Shown here one piece after another: positions 29,608-39,420 of a stretch of 64,000 nucleotides of DNA. The stretch's first letter is position 1, and the number at the start of each line of letters is the position of its first letter. Source of the DNA: Pseudomonas entomophila (lineage in GTDB: Bacteria > Pseudomonadota > Gammaproteobacteria > Pseudomonadales > Pseudomonadaceae). The stretch is taken from the NCBI RefSeq assembly GCF_029478665.1, contig NZ_JARPQB010000001.1:186001-250000 (forward strand), in the 5' to 3' direction. The position numbers and the translations under genes are program-made. Below the pieces are notes generated by a model, which was given only the letters and a program-made list of their open reading frames with translations, was not told the DNA's origin and ran no database searches.

Positions 29608-30240
29608 TTGAATCTCTGGCAGAAACTGATCAATCGCCGCGAGCGCAAGCGTCTGCGCGCCATGGACAAACTCGACCGGGCAGCGGAGAAGATCCGTTTG
29701 AGCTACCCCCGCGCCAGCGTGGGCGTGGGCAGCTATGGCACGCCGGTGGTCACCGAATTCGGTGACGATGCGGTGCTGCGTATCGGTAACTACACCTCGA
29801 TTGCCGCCGGGGTGCAGGTCTTGCTGGGTGGTGAGCATCGCACCGACTGGCTGACCACCTACCCGTTTCCGGCCATGATCAAGGGCCTGGACGATATCAA
29901 GGACTATGCCCCGAGCAAGGGCGATGTGGTGATCGGCAGCGACTGCTGGATCTGCACCAATGCAATGATTCTCTCCGGGGTGACCATCGGCCATGGCGCG
30001 ATCGTTGCCGCCGGTGCCATGGTCACGCGCGACGTGCCGCCCTACGCGGTGGTGGGCGGCAACCCATGCAAGTTCATCCGCTGGCGCTTCGACGAGCCCG
30101 TGCGCGAGGCGCTGCTCGAGGCGGCCTGGTGGGATTGGCCGGTCGATGAGGTGAAGGCGGTGGCGCGCATGCTCAGCAGTGGCGACCTGGACGCCTTCCT
30201 TGACTATGCGGGCAAACGCCAGGCAATCACCACGGCGTGA
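29608..30240 (+). CDS. CatB-like hexapeptide-repeat O-acetyltransferase
   Basis: A probable 210-residue left-handed beta-helix acetyltransferase: repeated hexapeptides are seen in AVLRIGNYTSIAAGVQVLLGGEH and VVIGSDCWICTNAMILSGVTIGHGAIVAAGAMVTRDVPPYAVVGGNP, with His in GGEHRTDW as the probable catalytic base, as in chloramphenicol/virginiamycin-type xenobiotic acetyltransferases and many sugar O-acetyltransferases. The start is uncertain: TTG at 29608 gives the usual family length; ATG 29662 is an alternative that removes a basic N-terminal stretch. Lies 34 nt after the glycosyltransferase, so the two are probably cotranscribed. Confidence 0.82.
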   Translation: MNLWQKLINRRERKRLRAMDKLDRAAEKIRLSYPRASVGVGSYGTPVVTEFGDDAVLRIGNYTSIAAGVQVLLGGEHRTDWLTTYPFPAMIKGLDDIKDYAPSKGDVVIGSDCWICTNAMILSGVTIGHGAIVAAGAMVTRDVPPYAVVGGNPCKFIRWRFDEPVREALLEAAWWDWPVDEVKAVARMLSSGDLDAFLDYAGKRQAITTA

Positions 30241-30262
30241 TTGCCGGCATGGATTCAAACCC

Positions 30263-30313
30263 GTAGGAGCCAGCCTTGCTGGCGAACACCGGCAAGGCCG
30301 GTGCCAGGCTCCT
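30263..30313. repeat. REP-type inverted repeat
   Basis: Diverged REP pair GTAGGAGCCAGCCTTGCTGG and its inverse, between the convergent acetyltransferase and cptA genes; may act as transcription end. Confidence 0.65.
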
Positions 30314-30330
30314 CGTCGCCTGTTTCCTGC

Positions 30331-32097
30331 TCATATCTTGCCCGGCTTGGGCGTGTCACTGCTGACAGTCTGCTGTTTGTCCGCCTTGCCAGTGGGCAAC
30401 TTATCGAAGTCATGCAGGCCATTCTTCGCGTAGGGGTTGCCGATCCAGCGCGGTGTGGCGACGAACTGATCGCTGACCACGCTCTTGGCGGGCTGGTAAA
30501 GGTCGTAGCTGAGGCCGGCCAGGTCGGACAACGTATGGATCAGGTGCGCGCTGCTGTAAGGGCGTGCGGCCGCCGCCTGCAGGTCGCGTGGGTGGCTGGC
30601 CTGCCAGCTCGGTGAAGTCCAGAGCAGGAACGGAATGGTGTACATCGGCCGGGTCGGATCGCCTTCGTTGCGGCCCAGGCGGTCGTGATTGCCGGAGCTG
30701 TAGACGTCCTCGCCGTGGTCGGACAGGTACAGCAGGAAGCCGTTCGGGGTGCTCGCCGAGTAGCGCTTGATCAGGCTCGATACCACGAAGTCGTTGTAGC
30801 GCACCGCATTGTCGTAGAAGTTGTAGGTTTCCACCTGGTCAGGTGAGAGTGCCGCGGGCGCCCCCTGCTTGTCCTTGAAGTGCTCGTACTGCGCCGGGTA
30901 GCGGTAGCGGTAGTCCATGTGCGTGCCGAGCAAGTGGACAATGATGAGCTTCTTCGGCGCCGGGTCCTGCAAGGCCTTTTCAAAGGGAGGCAGCACCACA
31001 TCGTCGTACTGGCTGGCATTCTGGTTGCGCTGGTTGTTCAGGTACACCGGCTCGTCCGTCTGCTGGGAGAAGGTGGTGAGCATGGTGTTGCGCTTGGTCA
31101 TGGTCTGCTGGTTGGTGATCCAGAAGGTCTTGTAGCCCGCCTGTTTCATCAGGTTGATCAGCGACGGGTCGGTGAGGAAGCGATCAGGGTGTTCTTCGTC
31201 GCCGAAGGTCAGGATCTGCTGCATCACCTCGATGGTGTAGGGGCGCGGCGAGACGACGTTGCGGAACACCGTCAGGCCCTTGTCGCTGGCGGCCAGGGCA
31301 TCGAGGTTGGGCGTGGTGTCACGGTTGTAGCCGTACACGTGCATGTGTTCGCGGGTGGTGGACTCGCCCAGCACCAGCACCAGGGTGCGTGGCGTGTCGC
31401 CGTTGCTGTCCTTGAGCCCTTGCAGCGGAGGCAGCGCGGCGTTCTGGTCAAGCAGTTCCTGCATGTTGTCCAGTTGCTGGCGGTACTGCCGGTAGCCGAC
31501 CACCAGTTGCCACGGCACGGCGGGTTCCATGCGTTGCTCGACCTTTTCCCGGGCATCGGCGAACGAGCGTTCCTGGGTGACCATCTGTTTGTAGAAGGGG
31601 TAGACCAGGATTGCGGCCAGCAACACGACGACCAGTGGCAGGCGCGTGTGCAGGGGCAGGGTGACCGGGCGGATGCGCCTCCACAGCAACACGGCAACGA
31701 CCGTGTAGAGCAGCAGTGCCAGGCACAGCGTGACACTGAAGTACTGGCTGAAGTATTCGCTGGCTTCGGCGGTGTTCGATTCGAACATCACGAAGATGAC
31801 GCTCTGCGAAAACTCCTGATGATAGATGCCGAAGTAGCTCAGGCCCACCAGCGACGAAGCCCACAGCACCAACCCGATCAGCGCGGACAGCGGGCGGGTC
31901 AGGCGCGGTAGCAGCAGAACCGGGGCGAGCCACAGGCTGCTGAGGATGAAAGCGTCGCGAAAGCCGGCGAAGCCGGTGGTGCCGCTGAACAGCAGCAGGG
32001 CCTGGGTCACGCCGGAGAAGTACCAGAAGAACAGCAGCAGCCAACCCAGGCCGGCCCAGTCCATGCGTTTGCGGGTGGAGGTAGAAGAAGTCGACAC
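30331..32097 (-). CDS. cptA: Phosphoethanolamine transferase CptA
   Basis: A 588-residue inner membrane enzyme of the EptA/sulfatase-fold group. Five N-terminal transmembrane helices (to about residue 175; HQEFSQSVIFVMFESNTAEASEYFSQYFS lies between helices) are followed by a periplasmic sulfatase domain with the nucleophile region LVLGESTTREHM and metal ligands in YLSDHGEDV and HDRLGRNEG. Long identity with E. coli CptA (for example GYKTFWITNQQTMTKRNTMLT, APKKLIIVHLLGTHMDY) supports transfer of phosphoethanolamine to heptose of the LPS core. It is convergent with the acetyltransferase, so the small block 28.7-32.1 kb reads like envelope glycan decoration. Confidence 0.92.
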   Translation of the reverse strand: MSTSSTSTRKRMDWAGLGWLLLFFWYFSGVTQALLLFSGTTGFAGFRDAFILSSLWLAPVLLLPRLTRPLSALIGLVLWASSLVGLSYFGIYHQEFSQSVIFVMFESNTAEASEYFSQYFSVTLCLALLLYTVVAVLLWRRIRPVTLPLHTRLPLVVVLLAAILVYPFYKQMVTQERSFADAREKVEQRMEPAVPWQLVVGYRQYRQQLDNMQELLDQNAALPPLQGLKDSNGDTPRTLVLVLGESTTREHMHVYGYNRDTTPNLDALAASDKGLTVFRNVVSPRPYTIEVMQQILTFGDEEHPDRFLTDPSLINLMKQAGYKTFWITNQQTMTKRNTMLTTFSQQTDEPVYLNNQRNQNASQYDDVVLPPFEKALQDPAPKKLIIVHLLGTHMDYRYRYPAQYEHFKDKQGAPAALSPDQVETYNFYDNAVRYNDFVVSSLIKRYSASTPNGFLLYLSDHGEDVYSSGNHDRLGRNEGDPTRPMYTIPFLLWTSPSWQASHPRDLQAAAARPYSSAHLIHTLSDLAGLSYDLYQPAKSVVSDQFVATPRWIGNPYAKNGLHDFDKLPTGKADKQQTVSSDTPKPGKI

Positions 32098-32220
32098 GTA
32101 TGCCTCGATGAACCTGAAATTGCCGGATCCGGCGAGCGGCGGGTAAGGGAGGCGACGCTAATGCAGGCAACGTGAAAAGAACGTCAACGGGACATGAAAG
32201 TCTTGGGGGGTGTCGACCCT

Positions 32221-32303
32221 GTAGGAGCGGCTTCAGCCGCGATGCAGGCGACGCGGCGTCTGGCACCCGCTGTGCGGGTGCTCGCGGCTGAAGCCGCTCC
32301 TAC
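32221..32303. repeat. Paired REP element (cptA-mcpU)
   Basis: GTAGGAGCGGCTTCAGCCGCG and its inverse flank a central GC-rich hairpin, with the copies facing each other; located just downstream of the chemoreceptor stop. Confidence 0.85.
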
Positions 32304-32313
32304 AGAGGTGTAC

Positions 32314-34380
32314 CTACACCCGGAACTGCTCCATCAGCGCCTGCTGCTGGTTGGCCAGGCGGTTCAAGGCCTGGCTGATCCGCGCCGACTCGTCGGCCTG
32401 CCCCGATAGCGACTCGGTCACATCGCGGATCCCGGCCACGTTGCGGTTCACCTCTTCGGCCACCGCGCTCTGCTCCTCGGCCGCCGAAGCGATCTGCAGG
32501 TTCATGTCGGTGATCACCGTCACCGCCTCGCCGATACGCTGCAGGGCGGGCAGGGTCTGCTCCATCTGCGTGGCGCTGTCCTGGGCTTGGCGCTGGCCGC
32601 CGTGCATGGCCTCGACCACATCCCGGGTTCCCTGCTGCAGGCCTTCGATCACCTGGCGAATTTCTTCCACCGACACCTGGGTGCGCTGCGCCAGGTTGCG
32701 CACCTCGTCGGCAACCACGGCAAAACCACGCCCGGCCTCGCCGGCGCGGGCTGCCTCGATGGCCGCATTGAGGGCCAGCAGGTTGGTCTGCTCGGCGATC
32801 GCGCGGATTACCTCCAGTACCGAGCCAATCTGCTCGCTGCGGCTTTCCAGTGCGCGTGCTTCCTGCATCGCAGAGTCCATGCCGTTGGCCAGCCGATCGA
32901 TGGCCTGGCGATTGGCGTCGACCAGCGCCAGCCCTTCACGGGCGGCCTGGTCGGCACCACGGGCGGCCTGGGCAGCCTGCGAGGCGTTGTGAGCAACGTC
33001 CTGGGCGGTGGCGCTCATCTCGTTGGCGGCGGTGGCCACCTGTTCGATCTCGCGATGCTGCTGCTGCATGCCGGCGCTGGTCTGGCTGGCGATTAGCGCC
33101 GATTGATCGGCGGTGCCACGGGCTTCCAGCAGCGAGCCCTTGACCTGGGCGATCACCGGCTGAAGCTTGTCGAGGAAACGGTTGAACCAGCCGGTCAACT
33201 GGCCCAGTTCGTCGTCGCGGGCGTAGTCCAGGCGCCGGGTCAGGTCGCCTTCGCCACTGGCGATATCCTTCAGCCGCGCAGCTACGGCGAGGATTGGCCG
33301 GGTCACGCCGCGGGCGGTCAGCCAGACCAGCAGCAGGCCGGCGACCGCCGCCCCCAGGCCGATCAACAGGCTGCTCAGGTTGGCGCTCTGGTTATGGGCG
33401 TCCAGGCGCTGGTTGAGGGCCACCGCCGGCGCCTGCAGCACCTGCTCGGGCAGCTCCAGCAGGACCTGCCAGGGCGCGGCGTCGGGGATCGGGGTGAATG
33501 GTCGGGCGACGCGCAGCAGGCCGTCGGCCACGGTCTGCTCCAGGGGCTTGGCCAGCTTGCTGGCGTCACGGCTGTTGCCGGCCAGCAACCCGGCAGGGCT
33601 GACGATACTGACCTGGCCCTGACCGTCGAACAATTCCTGGCGGCCATCCAGGCTCAGTTGCTGCAAGTTGTCCAGGCCAATGTCCAGGCCGAGCACGCCG
33701 ACCACCTTGCCGCCCTCGATCAGTGGCAGGGCGATGCTGGTCATCAGTACCTGGCGGCCATCGACCTCGTCGAAGTACGGGTCGAGCACGCAAGCCTTGG
33801 CGGTCTGCTGCGGGCAGGTCAGCCAGCGATTGTAGGGCGAGCCGTTGGCGCCGAGCGTGGCGTCGGCCAGCATCGACTCGGGCATGGCTTCGGCTTGCAG
33901 CGCGCCTGGGCTCGATTGCGACCAGTACAGCGAGAAGCGGCCGCTGTCGTTGCTGCCCAGGTTGGCCTGGGCGACGAAGCGGTTGTCCTGGTGGTCCAGG
34001 GCATTGGCTTCGAAGACCAGGTACAGGCCGGTCAGGTTCGGGTTGCCCGCCAAGGCGCTGCGAGCCTGGGCCGTCAGTACCGCGCGCAGGTCGCTGTCGC
34101 CGCGCGCCTTGAGCACCTGCACCAGCCGGGCGAAGCCGTTGCCGTACTGGTAGGCATCCATGAAATAGCGCTGGATGCGCAGGGCCTGGGTCTCGGCGTG
34201 GGCCTGCAGGCGCAGGCGCGCACTGTGCTCGAGCATCTCGGCGTTGGCCTGGCTGACCAGCGCCGCGCTGCGCCTGGCCTGGGTGAGCGAGGTGGCGACC
34301 AGCAGGGCGACGATGGCCAGCAGGCACAGGCCGGCCAGCAAGGTGATCTTCCACTGGATGGAGAGGCGACGCAGCGGCAT
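32314..34380 (-). CDS. mcpU: Methyl-accepting chemotaxis protein, probable polyamine receptor McpU
   Basis: A 688-residue transmembrane receptor: TM1 (about residues 11-31), a large periplasmic double-Cache type ligand domain, TM2 (about 350-372), HAMP (from [15 protein letters not shown]) and the cytosolic hairpin with the highly conserved tip [21 protein letters not shown]. Signals flow to CheA/CheW. The gene occupies the position of McpU, a polyamine receptor in P. putida KT2440, and the next gene is a PuuP-like putrescine importer, which supports the ligand assignment. No C-terminal CheR-tether pentapeptide is present. Confidence 0.85.
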   Translation of the reverse strand: MPLRRLSIQWKITLLAGLCLLAIVALLVATSLTQARRSAALVSQANAEMLEHSARLRLQAHAETQALRIQRYFMDAYQYGNGFARLVQVLKARGDSDLRAVLTAQARSALAGNPNLTGLYLVFEANALDHQDNRFVAQANLGSNDSGRFSLYWSQSSPGALQAEAMPESMLADATLGANGSPYNRWLTCPQQTAKACVLDPYFDEVDGRQVLMTSIALPLIEGGKVVGVLGLDIGLDNLQQLSLDGRQELFDGQGQVSIVSPAGLLAGNSRDASKLAKPLEQTVADGLLRVARPFTPIPDAAPWQVLLELPEQVLQAPAVALNQRLDAHNQSANLSSLLIGLGAAVAGLLLVWLTARGVTRPILAVAARLKDIASGEGDLTRRLDYARDDELGQLTGWFNRFLDKLQPVIAQVKGSLLEARGTADQSALIASQTSAGMQQQHREIEQVATAANEMSATAQDVAHNASQAAQAARGADQAAREGLALVDANRQAIDRLANGMDSAMQEARALESRSEQIGSVLEVIRAIAEQTNLLALNAAIEAARAGEAGRGFAVVADEVRNLAQRTQVSVEEIRQVIEGLQQGTRDVVEAMHGGQRQAQDSATQMEQTLPALQRIGEAVTVITDMNLQIASAAEEQSAVAEEVNRNVAGIRDVTESLSGQADESARISQALNRLANQQQALMEQFRV

Positions 34381-34446
34381 GGTGACGTTCCTTTTGGTTC
34401 AAGCACAACGCCCGCGGTCAGGCGCGGGCGTTGTTGTGGGCCGGTG

Positions 34447-35799
34447 TCATTCAGCGACGTAATTGGGCGGTGCGACCCGGAAGGCCTTGGTCAGCCAGGC
34501 CAGGTACAGCACCCCGAGCGCGGCCCAGATCCCGCCGAACAGCAGCGAGTTCTGGTTCAGGTCCAGCCACAGCGAGACGATGATGCAGAAGCCTATCGTC
34601 GGCGCCACCAGATACTTGAGGTTGTTCGTCAGGCCCTTGTTCTGGCCTTCGCGGATATAGCAGTGGTTGATCACCGACAGGTTGACGAAGCTGAAGGCCA
34701 CCAGGGCGCCAAAGTTGATGATCGAGGTGGCGGTGACCAGGTCGAAGAAGATCGCCGACAGCGAGATCAGGCCAACCACCGCGATGTTCATCACCGGGGT
34801 CTTGTAGCGGGTGTGCAGGCGGGCGAACACGCTGGCCGGGATCACGTTGTCGCGGCCCATCACGTACAACAGGCGCGAGACGCTGGTCTGCGAGGCCAGC
34901 CCCGAGGCGATGGTGTTGATCACCGTGCAGGCGATGAACACCGACTGGAACAGCTTGCCACCGACGTACAGGGCGATTTCCGGCAGGGCCGCTTCCTGGT
35001 CGTGGAAGCGCGCCATGGTCGGGAAGTAGGCCTGGATGAAGTACGACACCAGGATGAACACCGCGCCGCCGATCAGGGCGGTGAGGAAGATCGCCCGGGG
35101 GATGGTCTTGCCCGGGTTGCGGGTCTCTTCCGACAGGCAGGTCACTGCGTCGAAGCCCAGGAACGAGAAGCACAGGATGGTCGCGCCGGCGGCCAGCGCG
35201 GCGAACTGGGTCTGGTCGTCGGCGAACGGCACCAGGCTCCAGGCGGTACCCAGCCCTTCGCCGTGGCCCAGGCCACGCCAGCAGAGGTAGAGGAACACGG
35301 CAATGATTGCCACCTGCACGACGACGAACAGCAGGTTGAAATGCGCCACCAGGTTGACGCTGCGCATGTTGATCAGGCTGATCAGGGTGACGAACCCGGT
35401 CACCCATACCCAACCCGGGACCTCGGGGAACATCGCCGACAGGTAGAGCTTGGCCAGCAGCGCATTGACCATGGGCAGCAGCAAGTAGTCCAGCAGCGAC
35501 GACCAGCCGACCAGGAAGCCCACGTGCGGGTTGATGGCGCGCTGGGTGTAGGTGTAGGCCGAACCGGATTGCGGGAAACGCCGCACCAGGGTGCCGTAGC
35601 TCACAGCGGTGAACAGGATGCCCAGCAGGGCCAGGATGTAGGCGCTGGGCACATGCCCGGCGGTGATGCCCGAGACGATGCCGAAGGTATCGAACACGGT
35701 CATCGGCGTGAGGTAGGCCAGGCCGATGATCACCACGTGCCAGAGGCGCAGGGATTTGCGGAATTGGCCATTGCCGGGTGCGCTGTGGTCAGGCTGCAT
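34447..35799 (-). CDS. Putrescine importer-like APC permease (PuuP type)
   Basis: A 450-residue, roughly 12-helix inner membrane transporter of the APC superfamily. Long stretches match E. coli Puu[65 protein letters not shown] and [22 protein letters not shown]. It would import putrescine, or a related amine, with protons. The ATG at 35799 has AGGAGAG at a 10-nt distance and was preferred over an upstream ATG at 35826. The adjacent chemoreceptor on the same strand suggests a sense-and-eat polyamine unit. A promoter with TTGACA-16-TTTTAT lies at 36041-36068. Confidence 0.88.
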   Translation of the reverse strand: MQPDHSAPGNGQFRKSLRLWHVVIIGLAYLTPMTVFDTFGIVSGITAGHVPSAYILALLGILFTAVSYGTLVRRFPQSGSAYTYTQRAINPHVGFLVGWSSLLDYLLLPMVNALLAKLYLSAMFPEVPGWVWVTGFVTLISLINMRSVNLVAHFNLLFVVVQVAIIAVFLYLCWRGLGHGEGLGTAWSLVPFADDQTQFAALAAGATILCFSFLGFDAVTCLSEETRNPGKTIPRAIFLTALIGGAVFILVSYFIQAYFPTMARFHDQEAALPEIALYVGGKLFQSVFIACTVINTIASGLASQTSVSRLLYVMGRDNVIPASVFARLHTRYKTPVMNIAVVGLISLSAIFFDLVTATSIINFGALVAFSFVNLSVINHCYIREGQNKGLTNNLKYLVAPTIGFCIIVSLWLDLNQNSLLFGGIWAALGVLYLAWLTKAFRVAPPNYVAE

Positions 35800-36040
35800 G
35801 CGGGCGGCTCTCCTGATCCTGGGCAACGGGCACGGCGTGCGGCAGGCACGGCAAGGTCGAGCGGACAGGCTCCATGTTGTTCACCTTTTATGTTGGAGCG
35901 AGGGAGTGCGCGGGGTGGGCGCGGGTATCAGGGCAGGCAGCGCCAGGACGAGGAAGGCGGCGCTTGGGGGCTGGGGCGATTGGGCATCATGGCGGCGCTT
36001 TTTTCTTCTTCGTGAGTGGGGCGCGTGCAAGGTGGGGGAA

Positions 36041-36068
36041 ATAAAAACGATGGGAGATCGAGTGTCAA
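36041..36068 (-). promoter_or_regulatory. Candidate promoter of the PuuP-like permease
   Basis: Minus-strand TTGACA (36063-36068) and TTTTAT (36041-36046) with a 16-nt spacer, giving a leader of about 235 nt before the permease ATG. Confidence 0.55.
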
Positions 36069-36468
36069 GTTAAACATGACAAGGGGATAGGTGACCCTTA
36101 TTGGTATCGGGATTTTGGTCGTTTTTTACTTTGTTTTTGTCGTTTCATGAAGCGTAAGTCGATTTCGGTGTTCGTAAAAATTGACAATCTCTTGGTCGTG
36201 CTTGCTCCCTGAAGGAGCGGCTTTGCGCCGCGAAAGGGCTGCATGGCAGCCCCTGGCGTTCAGCGTTGCCGCAAAGATCGCCGGGGCCGCTTTGCGGCCC
36301 TTTCGCGGCACAAGACCGCTCCTACAAGGATCAGACAAGGCTCGGACAGATAGAAAACCCCGCGAAAGCGCCGCGTTCCCGGGCCTTCGGTGATATTCTT
36401 GCACCCTTGCGTGGCCACCTCCCTGGGCTGCGTATTCGCCCTCCTATGGACAGCAATCGGTTCTATTC
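36069..36468. other. Intergenic region upstream of the DUF945 gene
   Basis: About 400 nt: an AT-rich stretch to 36200, a paired REP at 36213-36326, then GC-rich DNA leading to the DUF945 start. No further gene or RNA was recognised. Confidence 0.5.
36213..36326. repeat. Paired REP element (permease-DUF945)
   Basis: GGAGCGGCTTTGCGCCGCGAAAGGG and its inverse, separated by about 50 nt. Confidence 0.8.
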
Positions 36469-37983
36469 ATGAAGAAATCAGTAGGCATCCTCTGCGGCCT
36501 GGCCGTCGCCATCGCCGCCGCAACCACCGCAGGCGCCTGGTACACCGGCAAGCAGCTGCCGGCGGAGCTGGAGCGCTCCGTCGCGCGTGGTAACGAAGAA
36601 CTGAAGAAGGCCCTGGTCGGCAACGGTGGCAGCATGACCATCGAGCTGGCTTCGCTGGAGCAGCACTTCTTCACCAGCACCGCGCACTACCGCCTCAAGG
36701 CTCAGAACGTGCAGCTCGGCGAAGCCGAGGCGCTGAACTTCGACGTTGGCGTGGTCGACCAGATCGAGCACGGTCCGTTCCCCTGGTCGCGGGTCAAGGC
36801 ATTCAAGCTGATGCCGGTGATGGCCACCAGCAACAGCGCGCTGGAGAAGGATGACTTCACCGCTGGCTGGTTCACCGCCGCCGGCGACAAGGCGCCGGTC
36901 ACTGCGCAAGTCAGCCTGGGCTATGACGGCGGCATCGACAGCGACATCCGCCTGGCACCTGTCAAGCTCGAGCAGGACGGCGACAAGGTCCTGGACTTTT
37001 CCGGCCTGCAACTGCTGATGGGCAGCGATCGCGATGGCAAGGCGGTCACGATCCACGGCAACGCCGAGCGCCTGGAACTGAACTTCGCCGACGGGCAGCA
37101 GACACCGGTCAAGATCCTGCTCAATGGCTTCAAGATCGGTGGCAAGCTCACCGAGACCGACCATGACATGATCTACGTCGGCAACTTCGACATGGCCCTG
37201 GGCGACGCCCAGATCACCAGCGGGCCGAAGCAGGAAGTGCTGGTACTCAAGGGGCTGCAGCAGAACAACCTGTACAGCGCCGAGGGCGAAGCGAAGGACA
37301 AGCTGTCCGGCCGCCTGGAGTACAAGGTCGCCGACATCAGCTATGCCGGGCGCAAGGTGGGCAGCGGTGAGATGGTCTTCACCATGAAGTCGATCGACAT
37401 CCCGGCCATGCAGGCGCTCATGGAGTGGTACCAGACCAAGCTGCCGGAGGTCCAGCAGGCCGCCGCCGAGGGTGAGGCCATGCCGTCCTTCGACATGACC
37501 CCTGAAGAACAGGCCAAGGTCCAGGGCGACGTGCAGAAGATGCTCGCCGGCAAGCCACAGCTGGCGCTGGAGAACCTGGCATTCAAGACCGCCAATGGCG
37601 AAAGCCGCTTCAGCCTGTCGATGGACTTCGCCAACCCAAGCTCCTTCGACCTGCCGCCGGACCAGTTGGGCAAGCAGCTGATTTCGCAGTTGCATGGCAA
37701 GCTGAGCGTGTCCAAGCCGATGATCGGTGACCTGGCTACGTTGCAGGCACTGCTCGAAGGCGAGACCGATGCCCAGGCCATCGCCCAGCAGTCCGGTCAG
37801 GCCGGTGAAATGGTCGGCATGATGGCCGTACAGAGCGGCATGGCCACGGTGCAAGGCAGCGATGTGGTGGCCAGCCTGCAGTACGCCGATGGCATGGTCG
37901 ACTTCAACGGCAAGAAGATGACCGTCGAAGAGTTCGCCATGCTGATCAGCGCTCACCTGGCAGCGCTGTCGCCGCAAGGCTGA
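36469..37983 (+). CDS. YdgA/DUF945 family envelope protein
   Basis: A 504-residue protein with a hydrophobic N-terminal segment (KKSVGILCGLAVAIAAATTAGA, residues 2-23) that could be a signal anchor, followed by a long beta-rich periplasmic body without cysteine pairs or obvious catalytic motifs. Homologues (E. coli YdgA, DUF945) are of unknown function, thought to act in the periplasm near the inner membrane. It is monocistronic between REP elements. Confidence 0.88.
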   Translation: MKKSVGILCGLAVAIAAATTAGAWYTGKQLPAELERSVARGNEELKKALVGNGGSMTIELASLEQHFFTSTAHYRLKAQNVQLGEAEALNFDVGVVDQIEHGPFPWSRVKAFKLMPVMATSNSALEKDDFTAGWFTAAGDKAPVTAQVSLGYDGGIDSDIRLAPVKLEQDGDKVLDFSGLQLLMGSDRDGKAVTIHGNAERLELNFADGQQTPVKILLNGFKIGGKLTETDHDMIYVGNFDMALGDAQITSGPKQEVLVLKGLQQNNLYSAEGEAKDKLSGRLEYKVADISYAGRKVGSGEMVFTMKSIDIPAMQALMEWYQTKLPEVQQAAAEGEAMPSFDMTPEEQAKVQGDVQKMLAGKPQLALENLAFKTANGESRFSLSMDFANPSSFDLPPDQLGKQLISQLHGKLSVSKPMIGDLATLQALLEGETDAQAIAQQSGQAGEMVGMMAVQSGMATVQGSDVVASLQYADGMVDFNGKKMTVEEFAMLISAHLAALSPQG

Positions 37984-38011
37984 TCTCGCAGGTGCAGCCC
38001 GCTCACCCGCC

Positions 38012-38038
38012 GTGGGAGCGGGCTTGCCCCGCGATCGG
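38012..38038. repeat. Single REP element downstream of DUF945
   Basis: A short unit GTGGGAGCGGGCTTGCCCC matching one arm of the paired elements elsewhere. Confidence 0.7.
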
Positions 38039-38235
38039 CGCAACGCCGGTCGCCCTGCTGGCCTGCGCAAAAACCCCTTTTGCATCGCCCCGATTGCCTG
38101 TAGCCTTCGCGTCCGATAATAATCCGCGCCCGCAGAGGGGCCGTGACGCTGGCCGTCCGGCACCATTAGCCGATCTGCCAGGGCCGGGTGATACACTCGA
38201 CTGACGCGCCCACGCGCCCCGCAGGTCCAGCGATC

Positions 38236-39294
38236 ATGACCCAGATTTCCGAACGCCTGTTGGTTCAGGCCCATCTTGATGCCAAACAGCCCAATCCGCT
38301 GACGCCAGAGCAGGAAGCCGAGTACCGCTCGGCCATCGCCGCGGAACTGAAACGGCAGAATGCCGTGCTGGTCGCCCACTACTACTGCGATCCGGTGATC
38401 CAGGCGCTGGCCGAGGAAACGGGCGGCTGCGTGTCCGACTCGCTGGAAATGGCCCGTTTCGGCAAGAACCATCCGGCCGAAATCGTGGTGGTGGCCGGTG
38501 TGCGTTTCATGGGCGAGACCGCGAAGATCCTCACCCCGGAAAAGCGCGTGCTGATGCCCACCCTCGAGGCGACCTGCTCCCTCGACCTGGGCTGCCCGGT
38601 GGAAGCCTTCTCCGCCTTCTGCGACCAGCACCCCGAGCGCACCGTGGTGGTCTACGCCAACACCTCCGCCGCGGTGAAGGCACGGGCCGACTGGGTGGTG
38701 ACCTCCAGTTGCGCGCTGGAGATCGTCGAAAGCCTGATGGACAACGGCGAGACCATCATCTGGGGCCCGGACCAGCACCTGGGCCGCTACATCCAGAAGC
38801 AGACCGGTGCCGACATGCTGTTGTGGGACGGTGCCTGCATCGTCCACGAAGAGTTCAAGTCGCGCCAACTGGCCGACATGAAGGCGCTGTACCCGGACGC
38901 GGCGATCCTGGTTCACCCGGAGTCGCCGGAAGCGGTGATCGACCTGGCCGATGCGGTGGGCTCCACCAGCCAGTTGATCAAGGCGGCGCAAACGCTTCCT
39001 AACAAGACCTTCATCGTCGCCACCGACCGCGGCATCTTCTACAAGATGCAGCAGCTGTGCCCGGACAAGGAATTCGTCGAAGCCCCCACCGCCGGCAACG
39101 GCGCGGCATGCCGTAGCTGTGCGCACTGCCCGTGGATGGCCATGAATACGCTGGAGCGGGTGCTGGATTGCCTGCGCCAGGGCAGCAACGAGATTTTCGT
39201 CGAGCCGGCGCTGATTCCCAAGGCGATCAAGCCGCTGAACCGCATGCTGGATTTCACCCAGGCGGCGCGTCTGAAGTTGTCCGGTAACGCCTGA
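38236..39294 (+). CDS. nadA: Quinolinate synthase
   Basis: A 352-residue [4Fe-4S] enzyme that condenses iminoaspartate with dihydroxyacetone phosphate to quinolinate in NAD biosynthesis. Family motifs: [19 protein letters not shown] near the N-terminus, [16 protein letters not shown], and the C-terminal [18 protein letters not shown]; a conserved Cys in each of the three regions can ligate the cluster. The start at 38236 fits the family; an upstream ATG would add 16 residues. Confidence 0.96.
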   Translation: MTQISERLLVQAHLDAKQPNPLTPEQEAEYRSAIAAELKRQNAVLVAHYYCDPVIQALAEETGGCVSDSLEMARFGKNHPAEIVVVAGVRFMGETAKILTPEKRVLMPTLEATCSLDLGCPVEAFSAFCDQHPERTVVVYANTSAAVKARADWVVTSSCALEIVESLMDNGETIIWGPDQHLGRYIQKQTGADMLLWDGACIVHEEFKSRQLADMKALYPDAAILVHPESPEAVIDLADAVGSTSQLIKAAQTLPNKTFIVATDRGIFYKMQQLCPDKEFVEAPTAGNGAACRSCAHCPWMAMNTLERVLDCLRQGSNEIFVEPALIPKAIKPLNRMLDFTQAARLKLSGNA

Positions 39295-39329
39295 CGAGAT
39301 TTGCCGGCGCTCGCTGGACTGTTGCTTCC

Positions 39330-39400
39330 GTAGGAGCGGCTTTAGCCGCGATGCAGGCACCGTGGTGTCTGTTGGTGACCGCGGCTGAAGCCGCTCCTAC
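39330..39400. repeat. Paired REP element (nadA-bepA)
   Basis: GTAGGAGCGGCTTTAGCCGCG and its inverse between convergent genes. Confidence 0.85.
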
Positions 39401-39420
39401 AGGACGCTCGGTGCCGGAAC

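Noticed and set aside
32221..32303. REP pairs as possible CRISPR units
   Set aside because: Only two inverted arms per site, no direct repeats with regular spacers and no cas genes.
30000..32330. attR-like copy of the tRNA-Lys 3' end marking an integrative island
   Set aside because: No match to the last 20 nt of the tRNA was seen at the right side of the accessory block.
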